DNA of 51,119 bases from Pseudomonadales bacterium. GTDB lineage: Bacteria > Pseudomonadota > Gammaproteobacteria > Pseudomonadales > UBA7434. The first letter of the stretch is position 1. The number at the start of each line of letters is the position of its first letter. Below are positions 1-8,436 of the stretch, piece by piece. The position numbers and the translations under genes are program-made. A model generated the notes under the pieces. It was not told the DNA's origin. It saw nothing but the letters and a program-made list of their open reading frames with translations, and searched no databases. The stretch lies in the NCBI GenBank assembly GCA_013043705.1, contig JABDNS010000063.1, positions 1-51,119 of the forward strand, given 5' to 3'.

Positions 1-788
1 CCCCAGCTTTGTACAAACGGCTCATCGTCAAACACCGCGTCGGCGCCAACGCCCTGCGTACCACCATCGATCAACGCCTGCGCGTCGGGCCTTTGGTTGC
101 CGCGCGACAAACCTTCGTTATCGTTGCTATCCAATGACAAGTTAAGGAAACCAACTTCACCAAGCGCAACACCTGTATTAGCCGCTATTTTCCAGCTCAT
201 TTCACCCTCAAAGTGTTGGCCATAAGTTGCCTCCACTATGCCGCCTTCTGACGCGTCTTTTAGTGCGAAGTTAATAACGCCGGCAATAGCATCAGAGCCA
301 TATTGCGCCGCTGCTCCGTCTCTTAGGATCTCAACATTTTTAAGCGCGATGCTGGGAATTTGCCCTACGTCTGGCGCATGCGAACCATTGTTAGCGGCCG
401 GCGCAAACAACTGCACCACTGCGGAGCGATGCCTGCGCTTGCCATTAACCAGCACCAGTGTCTGGTCTGCCGCCATGCCGCGCAGCGATGTGGGTCTCAC
501 CATCGCACTGTCATCTCCAGTCGCAGGCGTTGCCGTATACGATGGCACGAGAGTATTCAGGTTGTCTGTGATATCGGCCGCACCACCGATCGCAAGGAAA
601 TCGTCAGCGCCTATTACGTCAACCGGCACCGGTGAGTCGGTAACAGAACGGGGCTTGTCACCCCTTGTGCCAAGCGTGACAATCTCTTCCATCATGCCCT
701 GCTCTGCATAACTCAAACTGCTTGGTAGCAGCAGACTCAGGGCAGGTAGTAACGCGATGCTCGCAAACCTGTTTGTTATCGCTTTCAT
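1..788 (-). CDS. TonB-dependent receptor, N-terminal part (runs off window)
   Basis: Outer-membrane active transporter for a large or scarce substrate, energised by TonB/ExbBD. The frame is open from an ATG at 788 to the left edge, giving 262 codons with no stop. A GGAG ribosome site lies 6-7 bases before the ATG. A signal peptide covers about residues 1-28 and ends in a SYA site. The plug domain covers about residues 45-180 and carries LVLVNGKRRH and, around 145-175, the conserved QIPSIALKNVEILRDGAAA segment followed by YGSDAIAGVINF. The segment MEEIVTLGTR near residue 33 resembles the start of the mature region in this family. The beta barrel lies outside the window, so the substrate cannot be judged. 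Family assignment is firm. Confidence 0.93.
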   Translation of the reverse strand, partial: MKAITNRFASIALLPALSLLLPSSLSYAEQGMMEEIVTLGTRGDKPRSVTDSPVPVDVIGADDFLAIGGAADITDNLNTLVPSYTATPATGDDSAMVRPTSLRGMAADQTLVLVNGKRRHRSAVVQLFAPAANNGSHAPDVGQIPSIALKNVEILRDGAAAQYGSDAIAGVINFALKDASEGGIVEATYGQHFEGEMSWKIAANTGVALGEVGFLNLSLDSNDNEGLSRGNQRPDAQALIDGGTQGVGADAVFDDEPFVQSW

Positions 789-1244
789 TGGGTTCTCCAC
801 GACGCTTTAATCCACGAGTGCGTTGCTATGGGCAGCGTACGACACCATAAAGGCGCAGCATCACTCTTGGTTTTTGTTGGTAAATGTTGGTTTATAGATT
901 TACTTAGCCCGCTGTTCTCTGCAGCAGGATGAAAGCACGTTAACGCGTTTCACCGCGAGCGGCAAGTTAAGGCAAAGCGGAAAGCTGAGTTGTTATCGAG
1001 CAAACCAGCAAAAGCGATCAAAGTTGCAGCAATCAATGCGAAATAAATGAACAATTCCGGCTCTAATTCTTGACCGCGAGCCTTAATGCTATAGAAAGGA
1101 CTATATAAGTTGAGGGGACATTTTCATTACAAATACTTTATTATCTAACTTTCTCAAGTGTTCAACTCTATATCGCTCGCCAACAAAAGACCCAATCTCC
1201 GATTAAAATCTTCCAGCAATTTAATCTGCTTCGACACTTCACTA
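789..1244. other. intergenic region upstream of the TonB receptor
   Basis: About 455 bases between the receptor start and the end of the phosphorylase gene. No convincing gene is seen on either strand. It must hold the receptor's promoter and the end of the glucosylglycerate operon transcript, but I see no clear -35/-10 pair, Fur-like box or strong terminator hairpin. The phosphorylase frame ends in three consecutive stops (TAG TAG TGA). Confidence 0.5.
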
Positions 1245-2993
1245 CTAATACCTACAGTTCGTTAGCCAGGCAGATTGATACGGCTCCAGGATAATTTCGT
1301 TTGAACCATTCCCGTAACTATTTTCTCCTATAAGATCAAACCAGCTTTCGTTGTCGATCAAGTTTAAATCCGACATCAATAACTGCTGCGGGCGGTTGGT
1401 CACATTGTTCAGGCAAAAAATACTTTGGTCACGCTTTAGGCTCTGGCGCCAGAACGAAAATATCGAGTCGCCAAGTTGTAGCGTGTATTGCGTTACATTC
1501 GGGTGAAAGGCTGGTTGTAAGCTGCGAATTGATATCAAGCGTTTTAGGCTATCGAGCACTTTGCGATGATGCAGCGCGCTATCCTCAAGCGCGGCTTGCA
1601 GGCCCGACCTTTCCCACTTATGCCGATTGATAGCACGTTTATGCCCGGTATTTTCAAAGCTCTTGTGGTCGTTGGGTGTGCCGAGCAGGCTGTGAATATA
1701 GAGCGCGGGAATGCCCTCCAGCGCCAACATGATGGCGTGTGCACAAAAAAAGCGCTGGAATTGCCAACTATCTTCGCCCTCCTGCAACGTACCCTTCATA
1801 GCGTCCCAAAGACTAATATTTATCTCATAGGGTTTTTCAAAACCACCCGGGCCCTTACGAAACGAAACGAGGCCACCGAAAGACTGCATCGCTTCAATTA
1901 GCTGTGTAATTTCCTGCTCCTGCAGCAAACCCTCCGCTGGCCTAAGACCAATACCATCATGGGAAGCAATAAAATTCAGGTACGCCGTGCCGTTTTGTGC
2001 TGGTGGCATACTCATCATCCATGATTTCAAATGCTGGCAATTTCCGGAAATCATTGTATTCACAAGCAGCGGTGGCAGGGAGAAGTTGTATACAGCATGG
2101 GCCTCGTTGGCATTGCCGAAATAGGTTATGTTTTCGCGATTCGGAACGTTAGTTTCTGTAATAACAATTGCACGGGGATTCTTGTGCTCTATAAGCAGCC
2201 TCAGCACCTTGATCAATTCATGCGTTTGCGGCAAGTGCAAAGATGAAGTACCTGGTTTTTTCCACAAAAACCCAACAGCGTCCAATCTGAAAATTTCCAC
2301 ACCCCACTCCATGTAGTGGGAAATGATATTGACAAATTCGAGCAGCACTTTTGGGTTCGAAAAGTCCAGATCAACCTGGTCCTTACCAAAGGTGCACCAA
2401 ACTAATTTTTCACCCTCGGCAGTTTGCACCGCGTTCAACAGCGGCGTGTTTCTAGGTCGGACCACCTTGGAGATATCAGTATTTTTATCGGCGGTAAAAA
2501 AGTAGTCTTTGCCGGGATCAATGCACTTGCGAAAATTTTCAAACCAGCGACTTCTTGCCGATGCGTGGTTGATTACAAGATCAGCCATTAGACGAAAGTC
2601 TTTGGATAGCGCTGTGACATCTGGCCAATCGCCGAGTGACGGGTTGACGCTGGTATAATCCATTACCGCAAAACCGTCGTCGGAACTGTAAGGAAAAAAT
2701 GGCAGGATATGCAGAATATTGATGCTTTCTTGTAGCTCGTTCCGTAAAAACTGGTGTAGCGTAACTAGCGGTTTTTCATTTTTAGAAACTATTGAGTCAC
2801 CGTAAGTAATTAATGCAATGTCTGATTGGTCCCAGTGGTTTTGGTGAGCAGCAACATTTGGGAGATCATTTGAGTAGCGCATACAGCTAACAATTTTTTC
2901 AGCCCAATATTCGTAATCAATATCCGGGTAAACCGTTGCTAGATGAGGACACAACTTTTGCTGGAGCTCTGGTCGTCCGGTCGATTGGCTCAT
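1245..2993 (-). CDS. GH13_18 sugar phosphorylase, probably glucosylglycerate phosphorylase
   Basis: Cytosolic 582-residue glycoside hydrolase family 13 enzyme of the sucrose-phosphorylase subfamily, without signal peptide. The GH13 conserved regions are visible: ADLVINH (D138, H143), FRLDAV with nucleophile D238, ITETN with acid/base E280, and ASHDGIGL (H345, D346). Members of this subfamily phosphorolyse alpha-glucosides such as sucrose, sucrose 6-phosphate or glucosylglycerate, releasing glucose 1-phosphate. The gene overlaps the glucosyl-3-phosphoglycerate synthase gene by 4 bases (ATGA), and a glycerate kinase lies in the same operon. The likely reaction is therefore glucosylglycerate plus phosphate giving glucose 1-phosphate plus D-glycerate. 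That substrate is inferred from context; sucrose phosphorylase is the main alternative. Confidence 0.88.
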   Translation of the reverse strand: MSQSTGRPELQQKLCPHLATVYPDIDYEYWAEKIVSCMRYSNDLPNVAAHQNHWDQSDIALITYGDSIVSKNEKPLVTLHQFLRNELQESINILHILPFFPYSSDDGFAVMDYTSVNPSLGDWPDVTALSKDFRLMADLVINHASARSRWFENFRKCIDPGKDYFFTADKNTDISKVVRPRNTPLLNAVQTAEGEKLVWCTFGKDQVDLDFSNPKVLLEFVNIISHYMEWGVEIFRLDAVGFLWKKPGTSSLHLPQTHELIKVLRLLIEHKNPRAIVITETNVPNRENITYFGNANEAHAVYNFSLPPLLVNTMISGNCQHLKSWMMSMPPAQNGTAYLNFIASHDGIGLRPAEGLLQEQEITQLIEAMQSFGGLVSFRKGPGGFEKPYEINISLWDAMKGTLQEGEDSWQFQRFFCAHAIMLALEGIPALYIHSLLGTPNDHKSFENTGHKRAINRHKWERSGLQAALEDSALHHRKVLDSLKRLISIRSLQPAFHPNVTQYTLQLGDSIFSFWRQSLKRDQSIFCLNNVTNRPQQLLMSDLNLIDNESWFDLIGENSYGNGSNEIILEPYQSAWLTNCRY

Positions 2994-4222
2994 GAAATTT
3001 GACTTGTGTAGTGCTGGCGATCCTCTTCTACGGCTTGCATCAGTATGTCCTGAATACCAGGGATCGCACTGATCACGCGGTTCCAGCTGGGAACAAAAGG
3101 TGTATCCATGGGGTTGTGCAGGAAAAATGCACCCGCATCTACAACATTCTGTGCGAAAACTTCTACTGCCATTTCTTCAGAGTGACGGTCGAAATCCAGG
3201 CCGTTAATTTCTGCATCGTTCGCATAAGTTTCGATAAAATCCAGCGCGATGCGGTAGTAGGCAGCTTTTAGCGTACGGAATTTTTCAGTCGAGAATATCT
3301 CGCCATTTGTAGCCAGCTTTCTGAACAGTGTCTTTGCGATATCCAGGCTCATTTTAGACAGTCCACGGTTGGCATCTTCTGCTGAAACATCCTGGTGCTT
3401 ATGGTCGTAGACATCTGCGATGTCGACCTGGCAAAGTCGATTAGTCGAGTAATTTCGATACATCTCGGATAAAACGCCAATCTCCAAGCCCCAATCGCTG
3501 GGTATTCTTATATCGCGCAACACGTCTTTGCGTAGGGAAAATTCTCCTGAGAGCGGGTAGCGAAAGCTGTCCATATAATCCAGGTAGTGGCCAGGGCCGC
3601 AGACCTGCCTTAGGGCTCGAATCAATGGTGTTACCAATAGCCTGCTCACTCGCCCGTGCATTTTTCTATTTGCAATGCGGGTATAGTAGCCCTTACAAAA
3701 TTCGTAGTTAAAGTTTGGATGCGCTACCGGGTACACCAAGCGCGCAAGCAACTCCCTGTCGTAGGTAAGAATATCGCAGTCGTGTAGGGCAACCGACTCC
3801 ACCGCATTGCAAGCGAGTGTGTAACCAAAACAGAACCAAACATTCCTGCCCTTGCCCATTTCAGTAGGAGAAAGGCCGTGCTCAAAAAGTACTTGATCGA
3901 CTTTTTTAAGCCTTGGACCATCGTTCCACAGCACCACTGTGTCCTGGGGCAACTTCGCAAAGTACGACAGCGCCTCAATGAACTGTGCTTCGCTTGCACT
4001 GTCGAGACCAATAACAATCTTATTAAGGTACTTTACGCGAGACAGCTCTTCAACAATATGGCCTAGCGCAGGCCCCTGCAGCTCTGAGTAAAGACAGGGT
4101 AAAACGAGACCGATGGGTCGTTGACGACTAAATCCGAGTAGCTCGGATTCCAACTCGTCTAGTGGCCTGCTTGTCAGGTTGTGTAGCGTGGTTACGATGC
4201 CATTTTGGTAAAAGTCTCCCAT
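2990..4222 (-). CDS. gpgS: glucosyl-3-phosphoglycerate synthase
   Basis: A GT81-type retaining glycosyltransferase of 410 residues. The family transfers glucose from an NDP-glucose donor to 3-phosphoglycerate, giving glucosyl-3-phosphoglycerate. The GT-A fold is seen in the N-terminal half: LVLPCLYSEL (about 39-48), the IVIGLDSA strand (about 69-76), and the metal-binding DxD as D148-C-D150 in ALHDCDI. The C-terminal part is helical, as usual for this family. The gene starts 16 bases after the phosphatase gene ends and its stop overlaps the phosphorylase start by 4 bases, so translation is probably coupled. Neighbours support glucosylglycerate as the end product. A mannosyl-transferring homologue cannot be excluded from sequence alone. 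Confidence 0.88.
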   Translation of the reverse strand: MGDFYQNGIVTTLHNLTSRPLDELESELLGFSRQRPIGLVLPCLYSELQGPALGHIVEELSRVKYLNKIVIGLDSASEAQFIEALSYFAKLPQDTVVLWNDGPRLKKVDQVLFEHGLSPTEMGKGRNVWFCFGYTLACNAVESVALHDCDILTYDRELLARLVYPVAHPNFNYEFCKGYYTRIANRKMHGRVSRLLVTPLIRALRQVCGPGHYLDYMDSFRYPLSGEFSLRKDVLRDIRIPSDWGLEIGVLSEMYRNYSTNRLCQVDIADVYDHKHQDVSAEDANRGLSKMSLDIAKTLFRKLATNGEIFSTEKFRTLKAAYYRIALDFIETYANDAEINGLDFDRHSEEMAVEVFAQNVVDAGAFFLHNPMDTPFVPSWNRVISAIPGIQDILMQAVEEDRQHYTSQIS

Positions 4223-4238
4223 GGTTAATTCTCTCTCG

Positions 4239-5093
4239 CTAAGTGTTATTCAATATCTGCAGTATCGCCTTGTTCCAGCCAGCGGGGCCCGGCTGTTCTG
4301 TTCGAATGACCTTGTGTGCACCGGATGCTGCGATTTCCTTAGATCTAGCGGAACGGATTATCACGGCGATGTCCGCCTCGTTTAGCATTGAAGCATCGTT
4401 TGGGCTGTCACCTAGCGCAATGATTTGCGGGTCGCCAACATTAGGAGCGTGAAGCAGCGAACGAAGCTTTCTAACCGCCGCCCCCTTGCTGCAACCTGCC
4501 GCTATATTGATAAAGCGCCCGCCCTGTTCGGCGGTAAGCCCCTCCTGTTTAAGACATTCAAGAAAGTTTTGATACTCCTTATCATCGCTTTGCCAGAGCA
4601 AGGGCTCAGAGAACTCGCGCTGCCTAGCCAACCGGGCCTGTTCGATGCGGAGCCCGGTTAGTGTAGCTACACCTGCATCGCTTAGGTCGTGAAAACCCGA
4701 AAATTGAAAAGCGTAGCGTTTGCGCAGCTTTTCCAACTTGCCCAGTATCCAGTCCCTCGGCCTTCCTAATACCAGCATGTCATCCGTTTGTTGGCGCCAG
4801 ATTGCATCATGCTGGTGCAATAAGCCGCCAATAGCCGCACCATTTTCCAGCACGTAGGGTGCGGTGTTGTGCATCTCCTCACGAAGTTTCAGTAACTCCG
4901 GACGGGTTTTGCTAGAGCAAAACACAACGGGTATGCCCCTGGAAGACAGCGCCTCCAGTGCTACAGTAGCCGCACTGTAATCGTAGCTATCATGGTCGAG
5001 TAGTGACCCGTCAAGGTCTGTGATGACTAATTTCAATATTCTGGTTTCGCCTGTTTCAATTAGTAATTCAAGATTCAGGCCAACTTTTATCAA
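4239..5093 (-). CDS. HAD phosphatase, mannosyl/glucosyl-3-phosphoglycerate phosphatase family
   Basis: HAD-superfamily Cof/MPGP-type phosphatase, expected to remove the phosphate from glucosyl-3-phosphoglycerate and give glucosylglycerate (GpgP role). Motif I is VITDLDGSLLD with D26 and D28, motif II is the CSSKTR segment, and motifs III/IV lie near the C-terminus with GDSPNDASML. At this start the first codon is TTG at 5093, overlapping the kinase stop by 4 bases (TTGA). The first 19 residues are not typical of the family. A second TTG at 5036 would start the protein at LKLVITDLDG, closer to the usual N-terminus, and neither start has a clear ribosome site. Position between kinase and synthase genes supports the role; the sugar is inferred. 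Confidence 0.87.
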   Translation of the reverse strand: MIKVGLNLELLIETGETRILKLVITDLDGSLLDHDSYDYSAATVALEALSSRGIPVVFCSSKTRPELLKLREEMHNTAPYVLENGAAIGGLLHQHDAIWRQQTDDMLVLGRPRDWILGKLEKLRKRYAFQFSGFHDLSDAGVATLTGLRIEQARLARQREFSEPLLWQSDDKEYQNFLECLKQEGLTAEQGGRFINIAAGCSKGAAVRKLRSLLHAPNVGDPQIIALGDSPNDASMLNEADIAVIIRSARSKEIAASGAHKVIRTEQPGPAGWNKAILQILNNT

Positions 5094-5998
5094 CGCAATT
5101 TTTGTTTTAGCGAGATAAGGGAGTGATCGGGTTTCATCTCTAGTAGATAATCAGTCTTGTCCGGTAAAACTTTGAGGTTGTGTCGTGTAATGCGTTCGTA
5201 ATGCTGGATGAAACGAGCAATTTGCCTCTCACTCATGAGTTGTGAGGTGTCACGCTGCTCGCTTTCAAGCCGTTGCTTCAGCTTTTTTTCTTGTAACAGC
5301 CGCCAGTCATAGATGCAGGACCAGCCCGGCGCACGTATGAAGACCAGTAAATCAATGATGTTAAATAAATCTTTATAGGCAGTAGCAAGTTGCTCATTAA
5401 CATAACTTCGCCATACGCCATTCGCATCCTCAATCCGCTCAAGATCATTTAAAGGCGCGGCGAGGTCTATTGCAGGCTGGGCGACGGAACCTACACACCA
5501 GCCTTCAAAAATTATTACATCCGGCTTGCCTCGAAACTCATGGCTACCAGACTCAGGCAGCCGTTCATCAGTAGCCTTGTCAAAAGCCGGAATTACAGTT
5601 CTAGTTCCTTCACCGGCGCTACACAAACTCTCAAATAGCATATGACCGAGGTTCAAATCGTGCGTGCCGGGTACACCCCGAGTAGCGAGCAATGGATGAA
5701 TTTCCTTGGCCAAACGCAGTCTTTGCGGCTTTCGCAGATACAGATCGTCAAGCGAAAATTGTACGACCGACAAGTTTTGCATATCTTCAAGGAGCGCTGC
5801 CAGGAATAACGCCAGGGTAGACTTGCCGGTACCCTGGGCACCGTTGACTCCAATAACAAGTGGATTAGTGCTCGCCAAACACCGTTGGCTGATACTGTGG
5901 ACGAGCGGAATGTAGTAGTTTTCTACCGTAGAGATAAAATCATTGGGCAGCCCCTCAGATTTTATTAAATGGTTAACTGCAGCCGGAGTATTTTGCAT
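5090..5998 (-). CDS. D-glycerate kinase (P-loop, GLYK type)
   Basis: P-loop kinase of the plant/fungal-type D-glycerate 3-kinase family, related to uridine kinase and phosphoribulokinase. The Walker A sequence GAQGTGKST is at about residues 53-61 counted from the ATG at 5998, followed by FSLDDLYL and the TRGVPGTHD segment that is characteristic of this group. It would phosphorylate D-glycerate released by the phosphorylase and return it to glycolysis. It is the first gene of the four-gene operon and overlaps the phosphatase gene by 4 bases. The start is uncertain: a GTG at 6028 would add ten residues, and neither start has a Shine-Dalgarno sequence. The ATG is preferred because it is the stronger start codon. 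Confidence 0.85.
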   Translation of the reverse strand: MQNTPAAVNHLIKSEGLPNDFISTVENYYIPLVHSISQRCLASTNPLVIGVNGAQGTGKSTLALFLAALLEDMQNLSVVQFSLDDLYLRKPQRLRLAKEIHPLLATRGVPGTHDLNLGHMLFESLCSAGEGTRTVIPAFDKATDERLPESGSHEFRGKPDVIIFEGWCVGSVAQPAIDLAAPLNDLERIEDANGVWRSYVNEQLATAYKDLFNIIDLLVFIRAPGWSCIYDWRLLQEKKLKQRLESEQRDTSQLMSERQIARFIQHYERITRHNLKVLPDKTDYLLEMKPDHSLISLKQKLR

Positions 5999-6148
5999 GT
6001 GAAACGAGGAGTAACAGGTTTTAAGCACACTAGTATTTTTAACCGAATAATAAGTTAACTATGTCAGTCGCATAAAATCTACCCTTAATTTATTAAGCTA
6101 CCACACTCGTGGGAGTAGGCGCCACTAACAAGTAGTGCAAAAATATAT

Positions 6149-6168
6149 TCGGCGAACAAGCTTGCCGA
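6149..6168 (-). terminator. probable intrinsic terminator of the DUF819/PLP/NTF2 operon
   Basis: A TCGGC...GCCGA stem of 5 perfect pairs (7 with one mismatch) lies about 50 bases beyond the stop of the NTF2-like gene. On the minus strand it is followed by ATATATTTTTG, a U-rich run in the transcript. It sits before the start of the glycerate kinase operon. The stem is short, so strength is uncertain. Confidence 0.45.
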
Positions 6169-6217
6169 CCGTAAAATGCAGGCATGGCCATATAAATTTT
6201 GCACGCATTGTTGGCCG

Positions 6218-6970
6218 TTAATCTGTAGAGGCCTCTCCGATTACAGTGCGCGTACCCAGCAATACGCCAGAATTTCGATCGAAATTACCCAGCACAACAG
6301 CAGCCACCCTTGCGCCTGCCTGCTCAAATTCAATTGAGGCACTACTGACGAAACCGGCCGATAACTGCTTGGTAATATGCGCGCTCGACGGAACACCTTC
6401 AACCATACCGCTAGCGATATATTGTTTAAGAATTTCTTTACCTGCCTCGCCAATACTTTGCCGGGCCTGCATGAACCCGAGCATGCCACCAATGCCAAGA
6501 TGCCTGAGCATTTTTATCGCGTTTTTTATACTGGCCCCGAGTGAGGCCAGGCCAAAACGCATAAGCTGCCTGGACATGGGCACAAGCTCCCAATGGGCTG
6601 CCAGGCGCTGTATCTTTAGCTCTCCATCTTGCTCTGTTAACTCATACAGCAGGTGCATAGGTACTACTACTTGCACTTTTTTTGACATAACAATCGTCAT
6701 GCTTAAATCACGTAGCACCATGCCGTCTTGAACAAAATCACGCTCAACGTTAAAAATAATTTTGTTGCCGTGTATGAAGGTATCGTAAAAGCGCGCTAAC
6801 GGGCCTTGCGGATTGCCCTTATCATGAGTGTGTGGCCGCGAACCCACCGGGTCTTCCACTATTGCGCGCCTGGCAAATAAATTGAGCCACGCCTTTTTAT
6901 CCTGGCTTGTTACCGCAGCTGGAGACAAGTTAACGAGGTTCAGGCACGCGTGTGCGTTAAAAGATGGCAT
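6218..6970 (-). CDS. NTF2-like (SnoaL/ketosteroid isomerase-like) protein
   Basis: A 250-residue protein whose first 130 residues look like an NTF2-like cone fold. There is a helical segment with LSPAAVTSQD near residue 20, then FARRAIVEDPVGSRPH (about 32-47), which is the usual first-strand pattern of SnoaL/ketosteroid isomerase-like domains, and a later strand HWELVP. The fold binds small hydrophobic molecules or acts as isomerase or cyclase. The second half (about 150-250) is longer than in simple NTF2 proteins and looks like a further alpha/beta segment of unknown role. There is no signal peptide. It starts 18 bases after the PLP enzyme gene and is last in the operon. A catalytic function cannot be assigned. 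Confidence 0.7.
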   Translation of the reverse strand: MPSFNAHACLNLVNLSPAAVTSQDKKAWLNLFARRAIVEDPVGSRPHTHDKGNPQGPLARFYDTFIHGNKIIFNVERDFVQDGMVLRDLSMTIVMSKKVQVVVPMHLLYELTEQDGELKIQRLAAHWELVPMSRQLMRFGLASLGASIKNAIKMLRHLGIGGMLGFMQARQSIGEAGKEILKQYIASGMVEGVPSSAHITKQLSAGFVSSASIEFEQAGARVAAVVLGNFDRNSGVLLGTRTVIGEASTD

Positions 6971-6988
6971 TAGCGAATTCAGTTTTTC

Positions 6989-8416
6989 TCAGCCGCGCGA
7001 TTTACGCTGCACATAGCGCGCTACTAGTTTGTCGAGCAGGCCTTCACCGCCCGCGCCAGGCCCGGCTGCCGCAATGTCCATTTCTCCACCACCCGCACGG
7101 TACTGCTCAGAGTACATCTCAAGTACTTTTTTCTTCACCATACCGCGCAACGGAACGTGCGCCATCATCCCGTAGGTAGCTGCGCCACCACTATTGGCCA
7201 GTTCAGGATTTTGTTTCACGGTGGCAACAGCCGCTCGAAGGTCATGCAAATAATTATCCACCACCTGTAAATGCTGCGCCGTTACCATGGCGTGTAACCC
7301 GGGCGGGTGCTGGTTGCGATTGACTTGCCAACCGCTGGCATCCATTTGATCGCCCACTGCGTAGATGTTTACATCGGGATCGATAGAACGATAAGAAAAC
7401 AGTGGTCCTTGCGGTGCGCCGATAATCTGTAACTCTGGAATGCTTCCTATTCCAGCCTTTAACTGATTAACCGCATCGAGGGTCTTCACTGCTAAGCTGC
7501 GGTAGCCTTGCTTGCCAAAATACCGGGTGATCCCCCAGGCCGCAGCATAGGCGCCACCGGGGCGGGTTCCCAACAATGCCGATGATGCAAAAATACCGCC
7601 AGGCCAGTCTTCATATACGAACATCTGGTAGCGCAGGTAATCGAGATTGCGGTAAGTAATAGTTGACGCACCCTTGGCCGCGTAGCCGTACTTGTGAATA
7701 TCAGCGGATATTGAGGTAACACCGGGAACGCGGTAGTCCCAACGCGGTAAAGACTCGCCGTTCATTTCCATAAAAGGAAGAATGAAGCCGCCCACGCAAG
7801 CATCCACGTGCAGGGGAATTTTTTTCTGTTGTGCGATGGCACCCATTTCTTCGATTGGGTCAATAATGCCGTGCGGATATTCTGGGGCACTGCCAAGAAT
7901 CATCACGGTATTGCGGTTAACCATTTTTTTTAGTTTTTTTAAGTCTGGCTTGAAATCTTTGTTTAATGGAACCAGTCGAATCCGCACATTAAAATATTCC
8001 GCGGCTTTAAACCAGGCCACATGCGCGGTGGTTGGGATAACCATTTCGGGCTTCTTAACCCGTCGTTCAGCTTTTGCCATGTCGCGATATGTCTTCACTG
8101 CCATCAGGCAGCTTTCAGTACCGCCTGACGTTATGACACCGCAGACCTCATCTGTGCCATTGAGAATATCGGCCGTAGCACTGATGACTTCGGTTTCCAT
8201 TTTCTTCAGGCTTTTAAACGCACCGGGGTTTAGACCGTTTTCACAAGCATATCGATGATAGGCTTCTTTGATAAACGCCGAGTGCTCTTCATCCAGATAG
8301 TAGACAAGGCTCCAGACACGCCCCTCTTTATACTGCGGATCGCAGGTCTTAAATGCTTCCAGTTGGGCGAAAATCTCACTACTTTCGCAGCCTTTTTCTG
8401 GCATGGGTTTGTGCAT
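6989..8416 (-). CDS. PLP-dependent lyase/decarboxylase resembling sphingosine-1-phosphate lyase
   Basis: Fold-type I PLP enzyme of the group II decarboxylase/S1P-lyase family, 475 residues. Numbering here is from the ATG at 8416. GGTES (about 98-102) should hold the phosphate, HVDACVGGF carries the cofactor-binding Asp (about 205), and SADIHKYGYAAKG contains the Schiff-base lysine at about 242. The ADIHKYGYAxKG pattern is closer to S1P lyases than to glutamate decarboxylase. The N-terminus has no membrane anchor, unlike eukaryotic S1P lyases. A TTG at 8440 overlapping the upstream stop would add eight residues, but GGGAGAG lies 6 bases before the ATG. The substrate (phosphorylated sphingoid base or an amino acid) is unknown. 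The gene sits between a DUF819 gene and an NTF2-like gene. Confidence 0.85.
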   Translation of the reverse strand: MHKPMPEKGCESSEIFAQLEAFKTCDPQYKEGRVWSLVYYLDEEHSAFIKEAYHRYACENGLNPGAFKSLKKMETEVISATADILNGTDEVCGVITSGGTESCLMAVKTYRDMAKAERRVKKPEMVIPTTAHVAWFKAAEYFNVRIRLVPLNKDFKPDLKKLKKMVNRNTVMILGSAPEYPHGIIDPIEEMGAIAQQKKIPLHVDACVGGFILPFMEMNGESLPRWDYRVPGVTSISADIHKYGYAAKGASTITYRNLDYLRYQMFVYEDWPGGIFASSALLGTRPGGAYAAAWGITRYFGKQGYRSLAVKTLDAVNQLKAGIGSIPELQIIGAPQGPLFSYRSIDPDVNIYAVGDQMDASGWQVNRNQHPPGLHAMVTAQHLQVVDNYLHDLRAAVATVKQNPELANSGGAATYGMMAHVPLRGMVKKKVLEMYSEQYRAGGGEMDIAAAGPGAGGEGLLDKLVARYVQRKSRG

Positions 8417-8436
8417 GGTTGGCTCTCCCGGAAACC

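Noticed and set aside
238-711. 157-codon plus-strand frame
   Set aside because: It is antisense to the TonB-dependent receptor, whose signal peptide and plug domain read clearly on the minus strand.
1154-1237. 27-residue frame after the phosphorylase with a coiled-coil-like sequence (MSKQIKLLEDFNRR...)
   Set aside because: It needs a GTG start without a ribosome site and is too short to support; it may be a remnant, but nothing else nearby matches.
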